Shown here piece after piece: positions 1 through 6,910 of a stretch of DNA of 62,109 bases. This DNA comes from DASQBT01 sp049578545. GTDB lineage: Bacteria; Pseudomonadota; Gammaproteobacteria; Burkholderiales; Thiobacillaceae. Made by a program: the position numbers and the translations under genes. Each line of letters opens with the position of its first letter. Positions within the stretch are counted from its first letter, which is position 1. The stretch is from NCBI GenBank assembly GCA_049578545.1, contig JBAUMF010000048.1, forward strand, positions 1 to 62,109, in the 5' to 3' direction. The notes under the pieces are model-generated. The model ran no database searches and was not told the DNA's origin. It saw only the letters and a program-made list of their open reading frames with translations.

Positions 1-59
1 GCCATCAGCCGAATTTCTTCAAGCGTCTTGCGATCCAATGTTCGTCCATCTCGTTTCAT
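1..59 (-). CDS. IS630-family transposase, N-terminal fragment
   Basis: Reading leftward from the ATG at 59-57, the 19 complete codons give MKRDGRTLDRKTLEEIRLM, which resembles the conserved start of IS630-type transposases (K-x-D-G-R-T-L-D followed by a short charged helix and I-R-x-M-A). The rest of the gene, including the DDE catalytic domain, is beyond the left edge. Identification rests on recognising this short N-terminal pattern, so family assignment is moderately sure and activity cannot be judged. Confidence 0.55.
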   Translation of the reverse strand, partial: MKRDGRTLDRKTLEEIRLM

Positions 60-112
60 GCAACATGAGACTGTCATGGGTGCTGCGAGTTCCACATTTG
101 TCGTCTTATTTA
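1..112. mobile_element. Right end of an IS630-family insertion sequence (partial)
   Basis: The first 59 bases encode, on the minus strand, the start of an IS630-type transposase, so the element lies mostly to the left of the window and its non-coding end occupies roughly the next 50 bases. IS630 elements insert at TA dinucleotides; TA pairs at 107-108 and 111-112 are candidate junctions, just before an ORF that looks N-terminally truncated. The inverted repeat cannot be verified because the other end is outside the window, so the boundary is approximate. Confidence 0.45.
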
Positions 113-119
113 GCGACCA

Positions 120-488
120 GTGAGTAAGATGGCCTATCTGAACCATTCACAAACAAAGAAAATAAAGCCCGGTGACGTGGTGCTGTTTTACCGCTCTGGA
201 GATGAGCGTGCAATAACCAGCCTGGGAGTTGTGGAGGATTATCAAACCCTAAGCGATGCCGCAGAGATTGCTCGACTTGTCAGCCGAAGGACCGTCTATT
301 CAATGCAAGACATAGAAGGCATGGCCCATATGCCAACAAAGGTCATGCTGTTTCGATTGGTCAAGCATTTCAACACTCCACCCAGCCATGACTGGTTACT
401 CGACAACCAGGTCGTCAAAGGAAACTTTCAAAGCATCCGCGCTATTGGTGTAGATGCGTATAGAAAAATTCTGGAATATGCAGACTGA
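120..488 (+). CDS. PUA/EVE-like domain protein, probably N-terminally truncated
   Basis: The 122-residue product contains KIKPGDVVLFYRSGDERAIT followed by a G-V-V-E strand, a pattern seen in PUA/EVE-like RNA- or modified-base-binding domains that form the C-terminal half of some GNAT-acetyltransferase-like proteins. No good ribosome site precedes the GTG at 120 or the ATG at 129, and the frame is closed by a stop at 109-111, exactly where the IS630 end is expected. I infer that the insertion removed an N-terminal domain. The stop overlaps the next gene by 11 bases, so the two were probably one operon. Codon use is AT-richer than in the downstream housekeeping genes, suggesting transfer. Function is unknown. 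Confidence 0.55.
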   Translation: MSKMAYLNHSQTKKIKPGDVVLFYRSGDERAITSLGVVEDYQTLSDAAEIARLVSRRTVYSMQDIEGMAHMPTKVMLFRLVKHFNTPPSHDWLLDNQVVKGNFQSIRAIGVDAYRKILEYAD

Positions 489-1437
489 TAAATTTGCTTT
501 GCTTTCAATCTATCCACGCTATGCAAACAAGATTGTTTCTGGCGTAAAGCGTTTGGAGTTCAGAAAATCGTGGGCTGCGAACGATGTGTCCGCATTCGTA
601 ATCTATGCTACATCTCCGGTTCAAAAAATTGTCGGAATAGCCCATATTAAGCAAGTACATCAAGGCTCTGCCACAGCCCTCTGGGGACTAGCTAAAGAGA
701 TAGGTGGCGGTGTTTCTAGAAGAGTTTTATACGACTACTTCCGCGGCAAGCATGAAGGTTTTGCAATCGAGATCGAGTCCGTGTCACCTTGCGTAAGCCC
801 GCTGGATCCTGAAGTGTATTTGCCGAGTTTCACGCCACCTCAATCATTTGCCTATCTTGACCGAGCAACATTCAAGCGCATCGAGACGACCATCAAGAAA
901 CAACCACCCATGGGGCGAGTAATCTTCATCGCGGGCGTACATGGCGTGGGCAAAACAACTCTCTGCACTGGCGTCTCAAACAGCGATGAGTTCATCCACA
1001 AAAGCGCTAGCCAATTAATCAGGGAAGCAAAGGAATCTGCTATTGCTCGCAATAGCAAGACCGTTGCGGATATACCTGGTAATCAAAAGTTACTAATTGA
1101 TGCTGTCACTCGCATTACTAAGTCAGGGAAAACCCTATTACTTGATGGTCACTTTGCCCTACTCAACATGGCAAGGAAAGCTGAAGCACTGCCGACCAAA
1201 GTTTTTTCTGATTTGGGCGTCGACGCGATTGTGCTGATTCATGACACGACAGCAAGAATCGTCGAGCGATTAATGCAACGCGATGGGAGAAGGCCCAGAT
1301 TCGATGGAATCAAGACGTTGCAGGAACTAGAAAACAGTCGTGCCAAGATCGTTGCTGAAGAGCTTGGGTTGCCCCTGTTTAGGGTCAAAGCTTTCGACAA
1401 TTCTGGCTTTGCACATGCGCTGACAGAACTTAGGTAA
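478..1437 (+). CDS. ASCH domain fused to P-loop kinase-like ATPase
   Basis: The 319-residue protein has two parts. Residues 1 to about 110 resemble an ASCH domain (PUA superfamily; LLSIYPRYANKIVSGVKRLE, then FRKSW), a fold that binds RNA or modified nucleotides. From about residue 145 a P-loop NTPase follows, with Walker A GVHGVGKTT, a likely Walker B LLLDGHF and a basic RDGRRPRFD segment like the lid of adenylate-kinase-type enzymes. The start ATG at 478 is preferred because it begins the conserved ASCH strand; an in-frame ATG at 454 is possible. It overlaps the preceding PUA-like gene, suggesting translational coupling. Substrate and role are unknown; nucleic-acid modification, repair or defence are possible but unproven. 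Confidence 0.7.
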   Translation: MQTDKFALLSIYPRYANKIVSGVKRLEFRKSWAANDVSAFVIYATSPVQKIVGIAHIKQVHQGSATALWGLAKEIGGGVSRRVLYDYFRGKHEGFAIEIESVSPCVSPLDPEVYLPSFTPPQSFAYLDRATFKRIETTIKKQPPMGRVIFIAGVHGVGKTTLCTGVSNSDEFIHKSASQLIREAKESAIARNSKTVADIPGNQKLLIDAVTRITKSGKTLLLDGHFALLNMARKAEALPTKVFSDLGVDAIVLIHDTTARIVERLMQRDGRRPRFDGIKTLQELENSRAKIVAEELGLPLFRVKAFDNSGFAHALTELR

Positions 1438-1487
1438 CAACAGGAGTGTTGAGGACAACAACACGGGTGAAAATGGAAAAGGCACCA

Positions 1488-3284
1488 TTAGTCTTCTGCC
1501 ACAACCCTCAGCACTTCCCTGCCGTAAGTCTCCAGTTTCTTTACACCCATCCCGGCGATATCAGCCAATTCTTCCAGCGTCGCGGGTTTGCGCGTAGCAA
1601 TTTCCCTCAATGTGGAATCGTGCAGGATGACGTAGGCAGGGATGCCTTTCTCGTTGGCAGTTTCGCGCCGCCATGCGCGCAGGGAAATAAACAGCGGATC
1701 GTCTTCATTGTGAACGCCTTCGCCGGAGCTTGAAGCAAAGCGCGTTTTCTTGCGTGCCGGGCGGACCTCTATTTCGCGCAGCCAGATTTGTTCCTCGCCT
1801 TTCAACACTGGCTTGGCGGCAGCGGTGAGTTTGAGCGCGCCGTAGGCGGTATGATCGACTTCGAGCAAGCCACGCACGACGAGTTGCCGCAGGACCGTGC
1901 GCCATACCTTGTCGGTCTGGTTCTTGCCAACGCCAAACACGCTCAACTTATCGTGACTGAATTTTCCGGTTTTTTCCGTAGTCTTGCCGAGCAGCACGTC
2001 AATGACGTGCCCGGCTCCAAAGCGCTGGCCGGTGCGGTACACCGCTGACAATAATTTTTGCGCCGCCTCGGTGCCGTCCCACAGGGTGGGCGGGTTGAGG
2101 CAGACGTCGCAGTTGCCGCAGGCCTGGCTGGCTTCGCCGAAATAGCTCAATAGGGCGACGCGACGGCAACTTGCCGCTTCGCACAGCCCAACCAGGGCGT
2201 CGAGTTTGGCGTGACCCACGCGCTTGTGCGCATCTTCGGCGTCGGCCTCGTCGATGAAGCGGCGCTGGGTGACAACATCCTGCAAGCCCCACGCCATCCA
2301 TGCTTCTGCGGGCTCACCGTCGCGCCCGGCACGGCCGGTTTCCTGGTAGTAGCCTTCGACCGAGCGCGGCAGATCGAGATGCGCAACAAAGCGCACGTCG
2401 GGCTTGTCGATGCCCATGCCAAACGCAATGGTGGCCACCATGACGACGCCGTCTTCGTGCAGGAATCTTTCCTGGTGGTGGCGGCGCGTGTTGTTGTCCA
2501 TCCCGCCGTGATACGGCATTGCGGTGAATCCCGCTTCACTCAGCCCGGCGGCGGTTTCCTCGACTTTCTTGCGCGTGCTGCAATACACGATCCCCGCCTC
2601 GCCCGGGTGTTCACGCAGGAAATCCAGCAACTGGCGGCGCGGGTCGGATTTCTCGTTGATGCGGTAGCGGATGTTGGGGCGGTCGAAGCTGGCGACAGAC
2701 ACGCGCGCCGCAGTCAGATCAAGTCGCGTGATGATTTCCGCACGGGTAGCGGCGTCTGCGGTAGCGGTAAGCGCGATGCGCGGCACCTTGGGAAAGCGTT
2801 CGTGCAGGGCCGACAGGCCAAGGTATTCCGGGCGGAAGTCGTGCCCCCATTGCGACACGCAGTGCGCTTCGTCGATAGCAAACAGCGCGATGCGGGCTTG
2901 TTCAAGCAGGCCTTGGAAACGCGGGGTGAGCAGGCGTTCGGGCGCGACATACAGCAGCTTCAGCTTCCCCGCCACGAATTCGCGTTCGACCTTTGCTGCC
3001 GCTGCACTGTCCAGACTCGAATTCAGGAACGCAGCAGCGATACCCAACTCTTTTAGCGCCGCGACCTGATCCTGCATCAGCGCGATCAGCGGCGAAACCA
3101 CGACCGCGGAACCCTCGCGCAACAGCGCAGGAATCTGGAAACACAGCGACTTGCCACCGCCGGTGGGCATGAGCACCAGGGCATCGCCGCCCTCCGCCAG
3201 CTGGCGGATGATGGCCTCCTGCTGCCCGCGAAACGCCGGATAGCCGTAAATCGTTTGCAGAATGGAGAGGGCTGGGGCAGTCAT
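1488..3284 (-). CDS. recQ: ATP-dependent DNA helicase RecQ
   Basis: This 598-residue protein is a complete superfamily 2 RecQ helicase, which unwinds DNA 3'-5' in recombination and stalled-fork repair. The sequence shows Walker A PTGGGKS near residue 42, the DEAH box with the RecQ extension (AIDEAHCVSQWGHDFRP), the RecQ-specific arginine-rich motif VI region (YYQETGRAGRDGEPA), the zinc-binding cysteines (CEAASCRR, then CGNCDVC), a winged-helix region and a C-terminal HRDC domain ending at residue 598. Length matches the family (about 600). It stands alone on the minus strand, converging with the ASCH-kinase gene, and its ATG at 3284 is the only sensible start. Confidence 0.97.
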   Translation of the reverse strand: MTAPALSILQTIYGYPAFRGQQEAIIRQLAEGGDALVLMPTGGGKSLCFQIPALLREGSAVVVSPLIALMQDQVAALKELGIAAAFLNSSLDSAAAAKVEREFVAGKLKLLYVAPERLLTPRFQGLLEQARIALFAIDEAHCVSQWGHDFRPEYLGLSALHERFPKVPRIALTATADAATRAEIITRLDLTAARVSVASFDRPNIRYRINEKSDPRRQLLDFLREHPGEAGIVYCSTRKKVEETAAGLSEAGFTAMPYHGGMDNNTRRHHQERFLHEDGVVMVATIAFGMGIDKPDVRFVAHLDLPRSVEGYYQETGRAGRDGEPAEAWMAWGLQDVVTQRRFIDEADAEDAHKRVGHAKLDALVGLCEAASCRRVALLSYFGEASQACGNCDVCLNPPTLWDGTEAAQKLLSAVYRTGQRFGAGHVIDVLLGKTTEKTGKFSHDKLSVFGVGKNQTDKVWRTVLRQLVVRGLLEVDHTAYGALKLTAAAKPVLKGEEQIWLREIEVRPARKKTRFASSSGEGVHNEDDPLFISLRAWRRETANEKGIPAYVILHDSTLREIATRKPATLEELADIAGMGVKKLETYGREVLRVVAED

Positions 3285-3324
3285 AAGCGGGAATGGATAA
3301 GGAGCGCGCGGCGTAATTCAGACT

Positions 3325-3464
3325 AGTGTACTAAAGTAACCTCTTTCCAGCGTTTCCCCATCCCGTGCGGGGAAAGTTTTGAGAAACGCTATCCCCCCTG
3401 TCCGATCCACTCGTTCTTCCCGCTCAAGACGAAAACCAGATCTTGCACGAGCGGCTTATGGACA
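3325..3464 (+). pseudogene. Decayed duplicate of the lysS leader and first ~20 codons
   Basis: This stretch aligns with 5155-5300, the leader and 5' end of lysS, at roughly 70-75 percent by eye with small gaps. Matching blocks include the T-rich leader (CTTTCCAGCGTTTCCC against CTTTCAACGTTTCCC), the GTGCGGGGAAAG run, and the first codons: the copy reads (CTG) S-D-P-L-V-L-P-A-Q-D-E-N-Q-I-L-H-E-R where LysS begins MSDPLIVAAQDENQIIHER. The copy has CTG instead of ATG and loses similarity after about 20 codons, so it is not expressed as LysS. It most likely marks an old duplication that placed the 3.7-5.1 kb segment between recQ and lysS. Confidence 0.75.
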
Positions 3465-3664
3465 GTGCGGTTGGCGTGGCCCCCCATTACAACCCATACC
3501 TGGCGGGCGATGCTGTTCTGTATCGGCAAGACCCTTGAAAGTTGAAATCGAGGTGACTGAGGATTGCCCGGCGCAGAAACCAATCAGCTATGTCATCCCT
3601 GGCAATTGATATATATTGGATAGGGTAGTCAACAAGAACATGGCATCCATCTGAGGAGATCACA

Positions 3665-4447
3665 ATGAAAGTTAGCGCGCTTTTTCTTTTTCTTGCATTT
3701 ACCGCTTCCGGTGCGATGGCCGCCGAGGAAGCTGCGAAGGGAAGCCCGACGCCGGGGGCGCCCATCACGACGGATGAACTCGCTCAGCAGATGACGGACT
3801 TCACCCGGAACGCTGACGTCCTCAAGGACCCGAAGAAGTTTGTTCCTTTTGTCTTGACAGCCACTGAGCCAAGTTTCCTTTTCAGCATGGGTAACCAGAT
3901 GCTTGAGCCGGGCAAATGGGCAGAGATGACCAATTCCATCATGAACCCCGCCAGTTACAGCGACTGGATGCCGCTTGCGACCGATCCTGATGTCTATGCG
4001 AAATGGATGGCGGCGGGCATGGACGGAAATTTCTATACAGCCATAATCTCGCAGCTTACTGACCCTGCCAAAATGATGCGCTGGATGATGGCTCCCATAG
4101 ATCCCAAAGCAATGGAACTGGTGTTAAAGACCTTGAACCCGGGAATGTACCTGAGATGGATGATGGCGCCAACCGACCCCCGCTGGCTGCAGGCGGCCAT
4201 GGTGCCGCTCAACCCCAATCTCTACATGGGCTGGATGGGAGCGGGCATGAACCCGGCAACCTATGGCAATGTCTGGAAGGGTTTTGCAACCCTTCCGTAT
4301 GCGGCCCCTGGCATGATGCCGATGCAGGCGCCCAACGCGATGCCAATGATGGTGCCTTACGGTATGGCACCCAACGCCACGCCGATGATGGTGCCTTCCG
4401 GCACGGCGCCCCCGCAGGCTGCAATGACCACGCCTCCTGCCAAGTAA
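3665..4447 (+). CDS. Exported Met-rich protein with repeated Y-x-x-W-M / D-P motifs
   Basis: The 260-residue product starts with a clear signal peptide (MKVSALFLFLAFTASGAMA, cleavage after AMA). A strong ribosome site GAGGAG lies 8 bases before the ATG. The mature part repeats an aromatic-methionine pattern: SDWMPLATDP, YAKWMAAGMD, MRWMMAPIDP, YLRWMMAPTDP, YMGWMGAGMNP. The last 60 residues are a low-complexity tail with MPMMVPYGMAPNATPMMVPSG. I do not recognise a named family. The MNPAT and M-M-P elements recall the more extreme Met-rich protein at 50704-51426 and the partial one at 61747. It is monocistronic and ends before a good terminator. A periplasmic role in metal binding or oxidant scavenging is only a guess. 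Confidence 0.8.
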   Translation: MKVSALFLFLAFTASGAMAAEEAAKGSPTPGAPITTDELAQQMTDFTRNADVLKDPKKFVPFVLTATEPSFLFSMGNQMLEPGKWAEMTNSIMNPASYSDWMPLATDPDVYAKWMAAGMDGNFYTAIISQLTDPAKMMRWMMAPIDPKAMELVLKTLNPGMYLRWMMAPTDPRWLQAAMVPLNPNLYMGWMGAGMNPATYGNVWKGFATLPYAAPGMMPMQAPNAMPMMVPYGMAPNATPMMVPSGTAPPQAAMTTPPAK

Positions 4448-4464
4448 TCCTCCATCCACATAGC

Positions 4465-4491
4465 AACGCCCCGACCTGATCGGGGCGTTTT
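4465..4491 (+). terminator. Rho-independent terminator
   Basis: A perfect 10-bp stem (AACGCCCCGA pairing with TCGGGGCGTT, five-base loop CCTGA) runs into a short T run, 18 bases after the stop of the Met-rich exported protein gene. Confidence 0.88.
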
Positions 4492-4547
4492 GCTCCGCGC
4501 AGCACTGATTGTTGACTGTTAGGGACGCACTGATCTATTCGAACCGG

Positions 4548-4702
4548 TCATTGCAAGCAATTCAGCATCTAGCCGCGGGACCGTGGAGGGTGGCAATCCG
4601 ATTTGAAAGAACTGAAAACCTTAGTGGACTGCTTCGTCGCGATGCTTGTCGCAGTGATGGCTTGTGTCATCGCAAGGCCGAATGCCTTGGCGATCCAGCC
4701 TT
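4548..4702. repeat. Cluster of REP-like repeats
   Basis: Several degenerate copies of a REP-type element lie here. The best is 4666-4698, GTCATCGCAAGGCCGAATGC followed by CTTGGCGATCCAG, which is nearly self-complementary around its centre. A looser copy at 4548-4602 starts GGTCATTGCAAG and ends GGCAATCCG, and an inverted remnant GACTGCTTCGTCGC lies at 4627-4640. Related copies are at 6817-6853 and 9361-9404. They contain no gene. Confidence 0.55.
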
Positions 4703-5233
4703 TGTGGCCAAGCCTGTTGTGACCGCATCGTTTCGGCTTCGCGCCTCGCACAGACGAATTGATCAGCGTCTCCTTTGGCCTCGGCACCCCAGACGGGTGC
4801 CATGTGCAGCGTTCTCCCAGCATCACGACCAAGTTGAACAGGCGTTGGCGTTGGCGTTGCCCTGCCCGGAGGATTTTCCGAACCGGCTGACGGCCGCGTT
4901 CCTGCGCTTGCAAGCACGGGAACGCTCGCGATAGTGAGCCCCCAGATTGGTTTGCCCGGCGGCATCATTGAGCCCGGTTCACTTCCAAATCCCATATGCG
5001 CGCAAGTCTATCGTGCGATTTGCTTTTCACGCTGCAACGTGTTGGGGGGTGCTGCCTGCAGTGGAACTGGAAAGGGAGGTTGACTTGCGGTGCGGAAGCT
5101 TTGCGCCAAAGCCGCATGCCTGAACGGATAAGGCCGTTCGCGGCTTATTTCCGGGAGTATATTAAAATGGTTCCTTTCAACGTTTCCCTTTTCTGCCGTG
5201 GGGAAAAACTCTTTCCAACAACCCTATTCGACC
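4703..5233. other. Intergenic stretch upstream of lysS
   Basis: I see no convincing gene here; open frames on both strands lack ribosome sites and protein-like composition. The last 80 bases (from about 5155) are the lysS leader, the parent of the decayed copy at 3325-3464. Confidence 0.5.
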
Positions 5234-6754
5234 ATGTCCGATCCGCTCATTGTTGCCGCCCAAGACGAAAACCAGATCATCCACGAACGCCGGCAAAAGC
5301 TTGCGGCGCTGCGCGAGCAGGGCCTTGCTTTCCCAAATGACTTCAAGCGCCGGGATTATGCCGCCGAGTTGCAAGCCGGCTTTGGCGGAAAAACCAGGGA
5401 AGAACTGGAAGCCAGCCCTCCTGCACCTGTCGCTCTCGCCGGGCGCATGATGCTGAAGCGGGTGATGGGCAAGGCCAGTTTTGCCACCTTGCAGGATGGC
5501 AGCGGCCGCATCCAGATTTATATTTCCAACGACCACACCGGGCCGGCAGCACACGACGCCTTCAAGCATTGGGATCTGGGCGACATTCTGGGGGTCGAGG
5601 GCGTGCTGTTCAAAACCAACAAGGGCGAGCTGTCCATCCATGCCCATAGTCTGCGCCTGCTAAGCAAATCGCTGCGCCCGCTGCCGGACAAGTTCCATGG
5701 TCTGGCTGATCAGGAAATCAAGTACCGCCAGCGCTATGTGGACCTGATCATGAATGAGGACGCCCGGCGCACTTTTGTCGTGCGTTCGCGCATCGTCGCG
5801 GCCATTCGTCAGTTCATGGTGCAGAACAATTTCATGGAAGTGGAAACGCCGATGATGCACATGATCCCCGGCGGAGCATCCGCCAAGCCCTTCATCACCC
5901 ACCACAATGCCCTGGACATGGACCTGTTTCTGCGCATTGCGCCTGAGCTGTACCTGAAACGGCTGGTGGTGGGCGGATTCGAGAAGGTATTCGAGATCAA
6001 TCGCAATTTCCGCAACGAGGGCTTGAGTACCCGGCACAATCCCGAGTTCACCATGATGGAGTTCTACGAGGCCTACCAGGATTACCGCGGCCTGATGGAC
6101 TTCACCGAGCAGTTGATCCGCACTGTGGCAGACCAGTGTTTGGGCAGCGCAAAGGTCAGTTATCAGGGCGAGGAGATCGACCTCGGCAAACCCTTCGACC
6201 GTCTGACCATTACCGGCGCGGTAATGAAATACCACCCGGAATACACCGAGGCTCAACTGAATGACCGCAACTGGCTGGTAGGCTGGTTCAATGAACGCAA
6301 GGTCGAGTTCAAGAAGCATGACGGACTGGGCGGCCTGCAGCTGACCTTCTTCGAGGAAACCACCGAAGCCCTGCTGGTTCAGCCGACTTACATCATCGAC
6401 TACCCGGCCGAGGTGTCTCCGCTTGCGCGCGCATCGGATGCCGACCCCGCCGTCACAGAACGCTTTGAACTGTTCATCACCGGACGCGAAATGGCCAACG
6501 GGTTCTCCGAACTGAACGACCCGGAAGACCAGGCGGCCCGCTTTCTGGACCAGGTCAAGGCCAAGGAAGCGGGCGACGAGGAAGCCATGTTCTACGATGC
6601 GGATTACATCCGCGCCCTCGAATATGGCTTGCCCCCGACAGGCGGTTGCGGCATCGGCATTGACCGCCTGGTGATGCTGCTGACCGATTCCCCGGCCATC
6701 CGCGACGTGATCCTGTTCCCCCACATGCGGCGGGAAGAGTCAGACAACAATTAG
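5234..6754 (+). CDS. lysS: Lysyl-tRNA synthetase, class II
   Basis: The 506-residue enzyme charges tRNA-Lys with lysine. It has the N-terminal OB-fold anticodon-binding domain (about residues 60-165, with GRMMLKRVMGKASFATLQDG), class II motif 2 (FRNEGLSTRHNPEFTMMEFY) and motif 3 (GGCGIGIDRLVMLLTD near the C-terminus), all intact and of normal length. The ATG at 5234 is chosen because MSDPLIVAAQDENQ begins typical betaproteobacterial LysS; an upstream in-frame GTG at 5198 would add 12 non-conserved residues. A diverged copy of its leader and first codons sits at 3325-3464. It is followed by a REP-like element and copA. Confidence 0.97.
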   Translation: MSDPLIVAAQDENQIIHERRQKLAALREQGLAFPNDFKRRDYAAELQAGFGGKTREELEASPPAPVALAGRMMLKRVMGKASFATLQDGSGRIQIYISNDHTGPAAHDAFKHWDLGDILGVEGVLFKTNKGELSIHAHSLRLLSKSLRPLPDKFHGLADQEIKYRQRYVDLIMNEDARRTFVVRSRIVAAIRQFMVQNNFMEVETPMMHMIPGGASAKPFITHHNALDMDLFLRIAPELYLKRLVVGGFEKVFEINRNFRNEGLSTRHNPEFTMMEFYEAYQDYRGLMDFTEQLIRTVADQCLGSAKVSYQGEEIDLGKPFDRLTITGAVMKYHPEYTEAQLNDRNWLVGWFNERKVEFKKHDGLGGLQLTFFEETTEALLVQPTYIIDYPAEVSPLARASDADPAVTERFELFITGREMANGFSELNDPEDQAARFLDQVKAKEAGDEEAMFYDADYIRALEYGLPPTGGCGIGIDRLVMLLTDSPAIRDVILFPHMRREESDNN

Positions 6755-6816
6755 ATAATTAGACCTTTTGCTTGACTGGATCGGCACGGCAATGAACAGC
6801 AGGCGGCCGTGCGCTG

Positions 6817-6853
6817 ACGTCATTGCGGGAAGCGAAGCGACGGGGCAATCCGG
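6817..6853. repeat. REP-like repeat
   Basis: The sequence from GTCATTGCGGGAAGCGAAGC to GACGGGGCAATCCGG is the common bacterial REP-type pattern (GTCATTGCGA... GCGAAGCGAC ...GGCAATCC), located between lysS and copA. It is the clearest of the three loci in the window. Confidence 0.6.
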
Positions 6854-6910
6854 CAAAACAGGCCGATTCAACAATCTTGCCTGAGCCATATTCAAGCTCA
6901 TAATGAGCTT

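Noticed and set aside
4509..4934. 141-codon plus-strand frame after the terminator
   Set aside because: It covers REP-like repeats and has low-quality composition; no ribosome site.
5660..6724. 354-codon open frame antisense to lysS
   Set aside because: It lies wholly inside lysS, has no ribosome site or recognisable domain, and is the usual antisense shadow of a GC-rich gene.
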